Origin: an uncultured Pseudomonadota bacterium
GTDB taxonomy: Bacteria > Pseudomonadota > Gammaproteobacteria > Burkholderiales > JALYOK01
Reading direction: 5' to 3'
Assembly (NCBI GenBank): GCA_902826775.1
Contig: CADEHE010000002.1
Location: 535,043-599,042 of the forward strand
Length of the DNA: 64,000 nucleotides
The position numbers were made by a program, and so were the translations under genes. Under the pieces are notes generated by a model. It searched no databases and was not told the origin of the DNA. It saw only the letters and a list, made by a program, of their open reading frames with translations. Positions within the stretch are counted from its first letter, which is position 1. Every line of letters starts with the position of its first letter. Below are positions 1-8,548 of the stretch, piece after piece.

Positions 1-96
1 ATGTCGCTCATATCATCGACCGGAGGACTCTGCATTCCTAATCCGAGAGCCGACCGGCCCGCCACCGACGATTCCAGCATCGCGCCACTGGCTCAT
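1..96 (-). pseudogene. Broken or frameshifted start of a UbiH-like FAD hydroxylase gene (runs off left edge)
   Basis: An ATG at 96 overlaps the pepP stop codon as ATGA, the usual sign of translational coupling. It opens with the dinucleotide-binding motif IVGGGPVG, typical of the first strand and glycine turn of UbiH/VisC-type flavin hydroxylases; ubiH often follows pepP in proteobacteria. The frame then leaves the expected pattern and stops at 13-15 after 27 residues. Moving forward by one base just after GGGPVG opens a frame to the window edge that begins LGLGMQ. I infer a one-base frameshift, a decayed gene or a sequencing error. With fewer than 100 bases visible, the product cannot be proved. 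Confidence 0.4.
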
Positions 97-1397
97 GCCG
101 CGCTGCTCATGAGCGCTTCGATCTCGCGCACTTGCTTCGGCGCCGCGGCGGTCAAAATATGCCGGCCACTCTTGGTCACCACGACGTCGTCTTCGATGCG
201 AATGCCGATGTTCCACAGTGCTTTCGGCACGTTTTTGGCAGGCCGGATGTAGCAGCCCGGCTCAACCGTTAGCACCATCCCCGGCTCGAGCATGCGCGAC
301 TTGCCATTACGCGCGTAGTCGCCGGCATCGTGCACATCCAGGCCCAGCCAATGGCCGGTGCGATGCATGTAGAACTGCTGGTACTTCTTCGAATCGACCA
401 CGGCATCGACGCTGCCTTTGCACAACTTGAGATCAATGAAGCCGCGCGCCAGCACGCGCAGTGCCGCTTCGTGATAGGCGTCAAAGCGCGCCCCCGGCTT
501 GACCGCGCCGATCGCGGCGCGCTGAGCGTCCAACACCAGTTCATAGACATCGCGCTGCGCCGCAGAGAACACACCGCTCACCGGGAAGGTGCGTGTGATA
601 TCGGCCGCATAGCTGTCGAGTTCGCAGCCGGCGTCGATCAATAACAAGTCGCCGCCTTTCAGCTTGGCATTGTTGTCCACATAGTGCAGCACGCAGGCAT
701 TGGCGCCGCCGGCAACGATGGAGGTATAAGCCGGCGCGCGCGCGCCGTTGCGGACGAACTCGTGCAGCAACTCCGCCTCGATCTCGAACTCCATAAGCCC
801 CGGCCGGGTGGCGCGCATCGCTCGCGCATGCGCCGCGGCGGTAATATCGGCCGCCCGCTGCATGGTCGCAAGCTCTGCGGCGTCTTTCACCAAACGCATG
901 TCATCGATCAGCGCGCGCACGTCCTTGACTTCCCCCGGCGCGCTCACTCCGGTACGCACCAGCGCCTTGACTTGGTTGATCCAGCGAATCACGCGCTCAT
1001 CCCAAACTTGCTGCGCACCCATGGGGTAATACACAGCGGGCTGATCGCTGATCAGCTTCGGCAGCAAGGCATCGAGCTTCGTAATCGAATGTGCCTCATC
1101 CATTCCCAGCGCTTGACGCGCGCGCGCGGGACCATAACGGTAGCCGTCCCAGATCTCGCGCGTCACGTCCTTATCTCGACAAAACAGAATCTGCCGCGGC
1201 TTCTTGCCGGCCACCAACACCAGCACCGCCTCCGGCTCGACGAAACCGGTCAAGTAGTAGAAGTAGCTGTCCCAGCGGTAGGGGAAATGCGTATCGCGAT
1301 TACGCGCCGTTTCGGGCGCGGTGGCGATCAGAGCTACACCGCTGCCGATCTGGCGAAGCAATTGCGCGCGGCGGCGCGCGAATATCGATTTAGTCAT
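93..1397 (-). CDS. pepP: Xaa-Pro aminopeptidase, M24B family
   Basis: Cytoplasmic metallo-aminopeptidase that removes an N-terminal residue preceding proline. The 434-residue product has an N-terminal aminopeptidase-P domain containing FPYRWDSYFYYLTGF and a C-terminal pita-bread domain. The expected metal ligands are visible: DAGCELDSYAADITRTFP (two Asp), HRTGHWLGLDVHD (His), VEPGCY (Glu) and IGIRIEDD (Glu). Length fits the family (about 430-440). ATG at 1397 is preceded by GAAGAG. The gene starts 12 bp after murU and overlaps the next reading frame by ATGA, so amgK-murU-pepP looks like one transcript. Identification is secure; the physiological substrate is not known from sequence. Confidence 0.95.
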   Translation of the reverse strand: MTKSIFARRRAQLLRQIGSGVALIATAPETARNRDTHFPYRWDSYFYYLTGFVEPEAVLVLVAGKKPRQILFCRDKDVTREIWDGYRYGPARARQALGMDEAHSITKLDALLPKLISDQPAVYYPMGAQQVWDERVIRWINQVKALVRTGVSAPGEVKDVRALIDDMRLVKDAAELATMQRAADITAAAHARAMRATRPGLMEFEIEAELLHEFVRNGARAPAYTSIVAGGANACVLHYVDNNAKLKGGDLLLIDAGCELDSYAADITRTFPVSGVFSAAQRDVYELVLDAQRAAIGAVKPGARFDAYHEAALRVLARGFIDLKLCKGSVDAVVDSKKYQQFYMHRTGHWLGLDVHDAGDYARNGKSRMLEPGMVLTVEPGCYIRPAKNVPKALWNIGIRIEDDVVVTKSGRHILTAAAPKQVREIEALMSSAA

Positions 1398-1409
1398 GCG
1401 TTGGACTCT

Positions 1410-2138
1410 TCATCGTGCTGAATTGAATTCGGAAAAACGCGCCAGCAAGCGGTCGGCCAGCGTGAGCCGTTCCGGGGTGCCGACATCCAACCACAAGCCG
1501 CGGTAGTGTTCGCCGCGCACCGCGCCCTCACGCATCGCCTGGCGCAGCAGCGGCGCCAAGGCCGCGCGCTGGCCAGGTTTTACATCGCGAAACAATGCGG
1601 GTCGATACAGCGCGATACCGGAAAAAGTCCGAAGCGGCTCGCCTTGTTCAACGATGCGAGCGTCGCAGACAGCGAAATCGCCTTGCGGATGATGTTCCGG
1701 GTTATCGACCAACACCAGATAGGCAAGCGCGTCGACGCGCGCCAACTCGAACGCGCGCTCGCGCAGCGCGGCGAAATTGAAATCGCATACGATATCGCCA
1801 TTGACGACGATGAACGGCGCGCTGCCCAGCAATGGCAAAGCGTTGGCAATGCCACCCGCCGTTTCCAGCGCCGTTGTTTCGCGCGAATAGGCAATGCGCA
1901 CGCCGAACCGCGCCCCGTCGCTCAGCGCAGCTTCGATCTGTTCTCCTAGGTGCGCGGTGTTAACGATAATGTTCTCGATGCCCGCGCGTGCCAACGCGTT
2001 GATATGCCATTCGATCAGCGCCTTGCCGCCTGCGCGCAACAAGGGTTTGGGCGTGTGATCGGTCAAGGGGCGCATGCGTTCGCCACGCCCCGCCGCGAGT
2101 ATCATCGCCGTGTCGCAGCGCGCTGTTGGCTGATTCAT
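1410..2138 (-). CDS. murU: N-acetylmuramate-1-phosphate uridylyltransferase
   Basis: Sugar-nucleotide transferase of the cell-wall recycling bypass: MurNAc-1-phosphate plus UTP gives UDP-MurNAc. The start is taken at ATG 2138 because the sequence from there reads MNQPTARCDTAMILAAGRGERMRPLTD, and AAGRGERMRPLT is the family's nucleotide-binding signature, followed by PKPLL and VNGDIVCDF (metal Asp). It is 242 residues, a little longer than the usual 220-230. It begins 11 bp downstream of the amgK stop. The amgK-murU pair next to lptD matches the arrangement in Pseudomonas, where the two enzymes convert recycled MurNAc to UDP-MurNAc without the fosfomycin-sensitive MurA step. A generic sugar-phosphate nucleotidyltransferase is the alternative. 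Confidence 0.88.
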   Translation of the reverse strand: MNQPTARCDTAMILAAGRGERMRPLTDHTPKPLLRAGGKALIEWHINALARAGIENIIVNTAHLGEQIEAALSDGARFGVRIAYSRETTALETAGGIANALPLLGSAPFIVVNGDIVCDFNFAALRERAFELARVDALAYLVLVDNPEHHPQGDFAVCDARIVEQGEPLRTFSGIALYRPALFRDVKPGQRAALAPLLRQAMREGAVRGEHYRGLWLDVGTPERLTLADRLLARFSEFNSAR

Positions 2139-2148
2139 CGCGCCGCTG

Positions 2149-3231
2149 TCAAAACGTGTGAACCACGCGCGTGGCGCCGTCAGGCTCCAACTCGTCAAGC
2201 AGGCGCAAGAGCGGATTCAGTTCGCGATAGCGCGCGCACGCCGCGCGCAGATAGCGCATAACCAGCGGCATGTCCTTGAGATAGCCATCCTTGCCGTCGC
2301 GGTGATACAAGCGCGCGAAGATACCGAGTACTTTGATGTGGCGCTGCGCACCCATCCACTCATAGTCGCGATAAAACTCCGCGAAGTCGTACGCCACCGG
2401 CAATCCGGCGCGGCGCGCGCCCTCCCAGTAACGGATCAGCCAATCGAGCGCGCGCTCCTCGTCCCACTCGACGTAAGCATCCTTCAGCAAAGACACCGCA
2501 TCGTAGGTGATCGGGCCATACACCGCGTCCTGAAAATCGAGTATGCCGGGGTTCGGATCGCTCAGCATCAAGTTGCGCGAATGATAGTCGCGATGCACAT
2601 AAACACGCGGCTGCGCGAGATTATTCGCCAGAATCAACTCGAATACTTGATCTAGCCTATGCACCTGCTCGGTGCTCAAGCCGCGGCCAATGTGCTTGGC
2701 GATATACCAATCGGGAAATAGGCGCAGTTCGCGCTCGAGCAGCGCACGGTCGTAATCAGGCAAAGAGCCAGGTTGGCTCGCCCGCTGAATCGCCACTAAT
2801 GCGGCAAACGCCTGTCGATACAGCCCGTCCGGCTCGGTGTTGGCCAGCGCTTGCAAATACGTGGTGGCGCCAAGATCGGACAGCAGCAGAAAGCCCTGCT
2901 CCAAGTCTTGCGCAATCACCTTCGGCACGTGCACGCCGGCCGCGGCAAACAAGCCCGCAACGTGCACGAAGGGGCGGCAGTCCTCCTTGTCGGGCGGCGC
3001 GTCCATAACGATGACGGTGCGCGAAGGCGCGCTCAGACTCACGCGAAAATAACGGCGGAAACTGGCGTCGCTCGAAGCGGGCGCGAGCGAAAAACGCTCA
3101 CCCTTGCACTGGCGGTGAACCCATTCCTGCAACTGTTCGTTGCGCTGTGGCGGCAAAGTGTGCTGCAAAGGCGATGCGGGAATTGGGATAATCGGGCGAT
3201 AATGCGACGTTTTCCGAATTTTATCACCCAT
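2149..3231 (-). CDS. amgK: N-acetylmuramate/N-acetylglucosamine anomeric kinase
   Basis: Phosphotransferase of the aminoglycoside-kinase fold that phosphorylates recycled MurNAc (or GlcNAc) at the anomeric hydroxyl. Seen: TPASSDASFRR-like element SSDASFRRYFRV, LLSDLGATTY, the catalytic loop VHRDYHSRNLML and metal-binding ILDFQDAVYGP. Start is uncertain. The open frame continues upstream into the antisense of the lptD repeat, which cannot be coding, so I use ATG 3231 (360 aa). TTG 3168 (339 aa) fits the usual family length better and would leave room for an lptD promoter. The gene is divergent from lptD and followed by murU 11 bp later. Confidence 0.88.
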   Translation of the reverse strand: MGDKIRKTSHYRPIIPIPASPLQHTLPPQRNEQLQEWVHRQCKGERFSLAPASSDASFRRYFRVSLSAPSRTVIVMDAPPDKEDCRPFVHVAGLFAAAGVHVPKVIAQDLEQGFLLLSDLGATTYLQALANTEPDGLYRQAFAALVAIQRASQPGSLPDYDRALLERELRLFPDWYIAKHIGRGLSTEQVHRLDQVFELILANNLAQPRVYVHRDYHSRNLMLSDPNPGILDFQDAVYGPITYDAVSLLKDAYVEWDEERALDWLIRYWEGARRAGLPVAYDFAEFYRDYEWMGAQRHIKVLGIFARLYHRDGKDGYLKDMPLVMRYLRAACARYRELNPLLRLLDELEPDGATRVVHTF

Positions 3232-3245
3232 ATCGGTCACGCCTA

Positions 3246-5879
3246 ATGCCGCTCCATGGCCTTCTACTGCGTGCAGCGCTGCTGCTGTGCTGCGCCGGCT
3301 GTGCGGCGACTCGTGCGCCCACCACGAGCGCAGCGAGTGATTCGTTGTCCGCGAGCGCAGCGAGTGCTTCGTCCTCCGCGAGCGCAGCGGGTGCTTCGTC
3401 CTCCGCGAGCGCAGCGGGTGATTCGTCCTCCGCGAGCGCAGCGAGTGACTCGTCCTCCTCAAGCGCGGCGGGTGACTCATTGTCCGCGAGATCAACGGGT
3501 AGCTCATGGCCTGCAAGCGCAACGGGTGATTCCTTGCCAGCGAGCGCCCCAACGCCGGCGGTCGCGGCGGATAGCCGCACGGCGGACATTGCCGCCAAGG
3601 GAGAGGTTGCTGCCACTGCCGCGCCGCCGGCTCAAATCGCGGCATCGGATGGAACTGCGCCGCGTCTAGGCCGATCGGCGCCTGAAGCCGCCGCGTGCGC
3701 TCCGGGACCTGGGGCAAACGTCGCGGCCGAGCTGAAAGAGGACATGGCGCTCAGCGAAGAGGAAATACAATCATCGCGCGTGCATTTTTGGGCCAACAAG
3801 CTTTCCGGCACAGTGGGCGTCGACCTCGAAGCCAGCGGCGATGCGCGCATCGTCTCGCGCGGAGTGAAGCTGCGCACTGAACTGTTACGCTTCAATGCAC
3901 GCGAAAACGTTGTTACGGCGCCCGAGCGCGTGCATGTGCAGCGCGCCGGCAATGAAGCGGACGGCAATCAGTTGCGCTATGACCTCGATACCAACCAGGG
4001 CTCGTTGCAATCGCCCACCTTTCGCTTGACGCCACAGGCGCAACGCAAATTGCCGGCGCGCGGCGATGCGCGCGAAGCGGTCTTTCTCAGCCGCGATGAG
4101 GCCGAGTTCAAAGATGCGCGCTACACCACGTGTCCGGCCGGCAACGACGACTGGTATCTGCGCATGCGCGACTTGCAGATCAATGAGGCCACGCAGATCG
4201 GCACGGCGCGCGGCGTCAGCGTTACCTTTAAGGGCTTGCCGATCTTGTACGCGCCTTGGCTGGATTTTCCGCTCAATGATCAGCGCAAGTCCGGCTTCCT
4301 AACACCGACGTTCGGCTCGTCGGTGTCGACCGGGTTTGACTTGTCGGTGCCATATTACTGGAACATCGCGCCGAACTACGACGCCACTTTGACGCCGCGC
4401 CTGCTAAGCAAGCGCGGCTTACAATTAAATAGCGAGCTGCGCTACTTGCGCCGGCCACTGAACGGCCAGTTCGAACTCGAGTATTTGCCCAGCGACCGTT
4501 TGGCAAAGGATGACCGGCATTTTATTTCGCTTAGTCACAACCAGCAGTTGCCCTGGGGCGCGAGCGGTTATCTGCGTTTGCAGGATGCTTCCGACGACGA
4601 CTATTTCCGCGACCTGAGCTCGCTCGTAAACCTCACGTCGCGCACCAATCTGCCGCGTGAGGGCGGTTTGTCGTGGGGATCGGCGCACTGGAGTTTCTTC
4701 GGGCGCGCGCTGCAGTACCAGACCCTGCAGAACCCCGAACGCACGGAATCGATCCCCTATCGCCTGCTGCCGCAATTGCAGCTCAACGGGCGGTACGAAA
4801 ACGTGCGCGGTTTCGATCTCTCCCTGAGCACCGAGTTCACCGATTTCCGCCATTTCAATCCCTCGCTTACCCAACCCGAAGGCAAACGGTTCATTGCCTA
4901 TCCCAGCGTGGCGCTGCCGCTGGTGCGCAGCTACGGTTTCCTCACGCCGAAAATTGGCTTGCACCACACGCGCTACGCCAGCCTGAGCGCCAACAGCGGC
5001 GGCATCACTGATGAAACGCGCAGCGTGCCGGTGTTCAGCGTCGACGGCGGGTTGCTTTTCGATCGCGAACTGCGCTTCCGCAATCGCACCTATACGCAGA
5101 CCCTTGAGCCGCGGCTGTTCTTGCTTAAGATTCCATTCAAGGATCAAGCCAAGATTCCAAATTTCTCCACCACGGAATCGGACTTCAGCTTTGCGCAAAT
5201 CTTCAGCGAGAACCGGTTCATCGGCGGCGATCGCATCAACGATGCCGACCAGATCACCGGCGCGCTGATCACGCGCTTCTTGGACAAAGACGGCGGCGAG
5301 CGCTTGCGCGCCGCCCTCGGCCAGCGCTACAACTTCAAGGAGCAGCGCGTCACGCTCTCCGGCACGGCAACAGACGGCCGGCGCGTGTCGGATCTGCTGG
5401 CCGGGCTGTCCGGGCGCCTGTCGAGCCGCTGGTGGCTGGACAGCGCGGTGCAATACGATACCGACTTGGCGCGCACGCAGAAGAATTCGTTCGCCTTGCG
5501 CTACTCGCCGGGAACCGGCAAGGTAGTCAACCTCGGCTATCGCTTTAACCGCGACCCCAGCAATCCATTCGAGCAAGTCGACATTTCCGGCCTGTGGCCG
5601 CTGAGCGAGCGCTGGTACGGCATGGCCCGCGCCAACTATTCGCTGCGCGACAGCGAGTTGGTGGAGGGCTTGCTGGGGCTTGAGTATAATAATTGCTGTT
5701 GGTCGTTGCGCCTGGTTGCGCACAGGTTCACGACCGCCGAGCAAAAAACCTCCGAATCGCTGTTCCTGCAATTGGAGTTGCGCGGCTTGACCAAACTTGG
5801 CAACAACCCGTTGGAAGTGTTACGCCGCAACATTCCGGGTTACATCAAAACCAGCGACATTGAACTAGGAGCACGTTGA
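3246..5879 (+). CDS. lptD: LPS-assembly outer-membrane protein LptD
   Basis: Outer-membrane beta-barrel that, with LptE, inserts lipopolysaccharide in the outer leaflet. The 877-residue product has a short hydrophobic N-terminus (LLLRAALLLCCAGC), a Ser/Ala-rich repeat at residues 27-98 absent from typical LptD, an OstA periplasmic domain from about residue 165, and a long aromatic beta-barrel from about 320, ending in the conserved region with paired Cys (NNCCWSLRL). A Cys near residue 151 (EAAACAPG) and YTTCPAG at about 297 could supply disulfide partners. The signal region ends in Cys but lacks a canonical lipobox. It is divergent from amgK with 14 bp between the chosen starts and is directly coupled to surA, its barrel chaperone. 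Confidence 0.95.
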   Translation: MPLHGLLLRAALLLCCAGCAATRAPTTSAASDSLSASAASASSSASAAGASSSASAAGDSSSASAASDSSSSSAAGDSLSARSTGSSWPASATGDSLPASAPTPAVAADSRTADIAAKGEVAATAAPPAQIAASDGTAPRLGRSAPEAAACAPGPGANVAAELKEDMALSEEEIQSSRVHFWANKLSGTVGVDLEASGDARIVSRGVKLRTELLRFNARENVVTAPERVHVQRAGNEADGNQLRYDLDTNQGSLQSPTFRLTPQAQRKLPARGDAREAVFLSRDEAEFKDARYTTCPAGNDDWYLRMRDLQINEATQIGTARGVSVTFKGLPILYAPWLDFPLNDQRKSGFLTPTFGSSVSTGFDLSVPYYWNIAPNYDATLTPRLLSKRGLQLNSELRYLRRPLNGQFELEYLPSDRLAKDDRHFISLSHNQQLPWGASGYLRLQDASDDDYFRDLSSLVNLTSRTNLPREGGLSWGSAHWSFFGRALQYQTLQNPERTESIPYRLLPQLQLNGRYENVRGFDLSLSTEFTDFRHFNPSLTQPEGKRFIAYPSVALPLVRSYGFLTPKIGLHHTRYASLSANSGGITDETRSVPVFSVDGGLLFDRELRFRNRTYTQTLEPRLFLLKIPFKDQAKIPNFSTTESDFSFAQIFSENRFIGGDRINDADQITGALITRFLDKDGGERLRAALGQRYNFKEQRVTLSGTATDGRRVSDLLAGLSGRLSSRWWLDSAVQYDTDLARTQKNSFALRYSPGTGKVVNLGYRFNRDPSNPFEQVDISGLWPLSERWYGMARANYSLRDSELVEGLLGLEYNNCCWSLRLVAHRFTTAEQKTSESLFLQLELRGLTKLGNNPLEVLRRNIPGYIKTSDIELGAR
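3324..3551 (+). repeat. 27-bp tandem repeat inside lptD (9-residue Ser/Ala repeat)
   Basis: Eight consecutive 27-bp units plus a partial ninth encode variants of ASAAGDSSS (residues about 27-98 of LptD). Units 2-5 are nearly identical at the DNA level; units 6-8 have diverged. The period keeps all frames open, which explains long open antisense frames here. It lies between the signal region and the OstA domain, so it probably forms a flexible linker. Confidence 0.9.
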
Positions 5880-7258
5880 TGCCTACGGTTCGCCACCGCC
5901 GCTTAGCGGGTTTGTTCTTCGCCATACTTTGCAGTGTGGCAACGCCGGCCGTCCTGGCGCAGGAAGCGGGCTCAAGCGCTGAGCCGAAGCTCGAACGGCG
6001 CCTGCAATCGCCCGCCGCCGAGACGAGTTCCCAAGTGTTCACGCTCGACCGCATCATCGCCGTGGTAAACACGGAAGTAATTACGCAGTTGGAGCTTAAC
6101 AACCGCCTCAATATCATCATTCAGCAATTGCGCAAGCAAGGCACTGAATTGCCTTCGCGCCAACTGCTGTCGCGGCAAGTTCTGGACCGCATGGTGATCG
6201 ATCAAGTGCAGTTTCAGTTGGCGAAGGAAACCGGTTTGCGCGTGGAAGACGCGCAAGTCGATCGCGCGCTGCAACGCATCGCGGAGGAAAACAAACTCAG
6301 CGTGGGCGACTTCCGCAACGCGTTGGAAACCGACGGCATCAATTTCGGCGTGTTCCGCGAAGATATCCGCAGCGAGATGACGCTCGCCCGCCTGCGCGAA
6401 CGCGAAGTCGACAATAAAGTCGTGGTCGGCGAATCCGAGATCGATGGCGAGTTGGAAGCGCAAAAGAAACGCGCCGTGCCGGACGAGGAATTGTTATTGG
6501 CGCACGTGTTGGTGCAAATCCCGGATCAAGCCAGCGCGGAGCAGATCGAGCAGCGCCGCCTCAAAGCGGAACAAGCCTTGGCAGCGCTCAAAGGCGGCAC
6601 CGACTTCGCACAAGTCTCCGCAAGCTTCTCCGACGCACCGGAAGCGTTGCAAGGCGGCAATCTTGGCTGGCGCAGCGTCGCGCGCTTGCCGAAGCTGTTC
6701 GTCGACGCCACAGCAAGCCTACCCAAAGGTCAGCACAGCGATGTGCTCAAGAGCGCGAACGGCTTTCACATTGTGCGGCTGGTAGACAAGCGCGGCGTCG
6801 GCGTGGCGCAAGTCATCAATCAAACCAAAGCGCGCCACATCTTGATCAAAGTCAGCGAAATCGTATCTGACGAAGATGCGCAGCGGCGCGCACGCGCGCT
6901 GAAAGAGCGTCTGGACAACGGCGCCGACTTCGCCGAGCTCGCCAAGCAGACCTCCGAAGACGCCAGCGCGCCAAACGGCGGCGATTTGGGTTGGGTGTCG
7001 CCGGGCGACACCGTGCCTGAGTTCGAGCGCACTATGGATGCCTTGGACACCAACAAGATTTCCGAGCCGGTACGCAGTCAGTTTGGCTGGCATGTCATTC
7101 AGGTTCTCGAGCGCCGCCAGCAAGACGTCACGCAAGAGCGCGGCCGGTTGGCGGCTCGCCAGGGGCTGCGCCAGCGCAAAGCCGACGAGGCTTTCCAAGA
7201 CTGGTTACGTCAGCTACGCGACCGGGCTTACGTAGAGTATAGGCTCGAAGAGAAGTAG
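5879..7258 (+). CDS. surA: Periplasmic peptidyl-prolyl isomerase and chaperone SurA
   Basis: Periplasmic chaperone for outer-membrane barrels, including LptD. The ATG at 5879 overlaps the lptD stop (TGATG) and has AGGAG at 5867-5871, seven bases upstream, so I prefer it to the TTG three bases earlier. The 459-residue product has a signal peptide ending near PAVLAQE, the N-terminal chaperone domain starting DRIIAVVNTEVIT, and two parvulin domains, one around LLAHVLVQIP (about residue 205) and one around KARHILIKV (about 319), each with the QGGNLGW or NGGDLGW loop. Length and order match SurA. Coupling with lptD fits joint control of outer-membrane assembly. Confidence 0.96.
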   Translation: MPTVRHRRLAGLFFAILCSVATPAVLAQEAGSSAEPKLERRLQSPAAETSSQVFTLDRIIAVVNTEVITQLELNNRLNIIIQQLRKQGTELPSRQLLSRQVLDRMVIDQVQFQLAKETGLRVEDAQVDRALQRIAEENKLSVGDFRNALETDGINFGVFREDIRSEMTLARLREREVDNKVVVGESEIDGELEAQKKRAVPDEELLLAHVLVQIPDQASAEQIEQRRLKAEQALAALKGGTDFAQVSASFSDAPEALQGGNLGWRSVARLPKLFVDATASLPKGQHSDVLKSANGFHIVRLVDKRGVGVAQVINQTKARHILIKVSEIVSDEDAQRRARALKERLDNGADFAELAKQTSEDASAPNGGDLGWVSPGDTVPEFERTMDALDTNKISEPVRSQFGWHVIQVLERRQQDVTQERGRLAARQGLRQRKADEAFQDWLRQLRDRAYVEYRLEEK

Positions 7259-7293
7259 ACGTAAGCCTTGCACGATTCTCCTGACCCTAGTAT

Positions 7294-8262
7294 TTGACCC
7301 AGACCGCTCCAGTCATCGCCGTAACCAGCGGTGAACCGGCCGGCATCGGACCGGATTTGTGCGCGCTGTTGGCGCGCGAGGAATTTCCCGCGCGCGTGGT
7401 TTTCGTCGGCGACGCAGACTTGCTTGCCGAACGCTCGCGCCTTTTGGCTGCCGGCTGGACAGTGCCGCGCTTCAACCCCAAGCAAGAGGCGCCGCGCTTC
7501 AGTGTGTTGCACGTGCCGCTGGCGCGCCGCCCCGCGCCAGGGCGACTCGACGCCGCCAATGCTCCCCCGGTGCTCGCCATGCTGGATCGCGCCATCGACG
7601 GCTGCATGCGCGGCGAATTCGCCGCGATGGTCACCGCACCGCTGCAGAAAAGCGTCATTAACGATGCCGGCGTCGCCTTCACCGGCCATACCGAATACCT
7701 CGCCGCACGCGGCGGCGCCGCGCACGTGGTGATGATGCTGGTCGGCGGCAACTTGCGGGTGGCGCTCGCCACCACTCACTTAGCGCTCAAAAACGTGAGT
7801 GCCGCGCTGACGCAGAAATCGTTGACTGCCACGCTGCGGGTCCTGCATCACGATCTGCGCGCACGCTTTCGCATCGAGCGGCCGCGCGTTTTGGTGGCGG
7901 GCCTCAACCCACACGCCGGCGAGGGCGGCCATTTAGGGCGAGAAGAGATCGAAGTGATTGAGCCAGTGCTGCGCGCCCTGCGCGAGGAAGGCATGGACCT
8001 CATCGGCCCGCTGCCTGCCGACACGCTGTTCACGCCGCAATACCTGAAGGACGCGGACTGCGCGCTGGCGATGTTCCACGATCAAGGATTGCCGGTGCTT
8101 AAGTACGCCAGCTTCGGCGCGGGCGTAAACGTGACGCTCGGCCTTCCGTTCGTTCGCACCTCGGTGGATCACGGCACCGCGCTGGACAAAGCCGGCCGCG
8201 GCAATATCGACTCCGGCAGCATGCGCGCCGCCATCAATCTGGCGATCGCCCTGAGCCGCTAG
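7294..8262 (+). CDS. pdxA: 4-hydroxythreonine-4-phosphate dehydrogenase
   Basis: NAD-dependent enzyme of the DXP-dependent vitamin B6 pathway that oxidises 4-phosphohydroxy-threonine. The protein (322 aa) opens TQTAPVIAVTSGEPAGIGPD and has the metal-binding His in FTGHTEYLA, HAGEGGHLGREE, FHDQGLPVLKY and FVRTSVDHGTALD, all family signatures. The only in-frame start compatible with this N-terminus is TTG at 7294; no strong ribosome binding site is visible. It lies 35 bp after surA, matching the conserved lptD-surA-pdxA order. The usual next gene ksgA is absent, so the operon appears to end here. Confidence 0.95.
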   Translation: MTQTAPVIAVTSGEPAGIGPDLCALLAREEFPARVVFVGDADLLAERSRLLAAGWTVPRFNPKQEAPRFSVLHVPLARRPAPGRLDAANAPPVLAMLDRAIDGCMRGEFAAMVTAPLQKSVINDAGVAFTGHTEYLAARGGAAHVVMMLVGGNLRVALATTHLALKNVSAALTQKSLTATLRVLHHDLRARFRIERPRVLVAGLNPHAGEGGHLGREEIEVIEPVLRALREEGMDLIGPLPADTLFTPQYLKDADCALAMFHDQGLPVLKYASFGAGVNVTLGLPFVRTSVDHGTALDKAGRGNIDSGSMRAAINLAIALSR

Positions 8263-8548
8263 GCGCGAACCAATCGCGCCCGCGCTAGCACCGTCAGCGA
8301 TGCGCGGCTCGTTCGTCCGCGCTCATGAGCACCCAGCCAGGCGTATCCATCTTGTCGCAGCACATTGCACCGCGCTACCCAGCCTGCCCTTGTGCCATGG
8401 CCGACGCTGCGCCGAGCGCTACCATCGCGGCACCGGCACAAAGCGGTTTCACCGATCCCTGCATTTGCGAAACGCTTACTCCCTATTCTTTAGAGCGGCT
8501 AAGTTGGGATTGGTTTGCGCCTTGAGCTGTCATTCATACGCCGTGCAC
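8263..8548. other. Intergenic region between convergent pdxA and catalase genes
   Basis: I see no convincing gene. A 66-codon plus-strand frame at 8325-8525 has no ribosome binding site and no recognisable family; ksgA, the usual neighbour of pdxA, is not here even as a remnant I can detect. Confidence 0.5.

Noticed and set aside
2149..3717. 522-codon form of AmgK
   Set aside because: The extra N-terminus is the antisense of the lptD repeat (RSRRTNH-type repeats) and cannot be homologous to the kinase.
4425..5771. 448-codon frame opposite lptD
   Set aside because: Antisense of the beta-barrel region; no start signal or family.
8325..8525. Small gene between pdxA and catalase
   Set aside because: 66 codons, no ribosome binding site, no family, odd composition.
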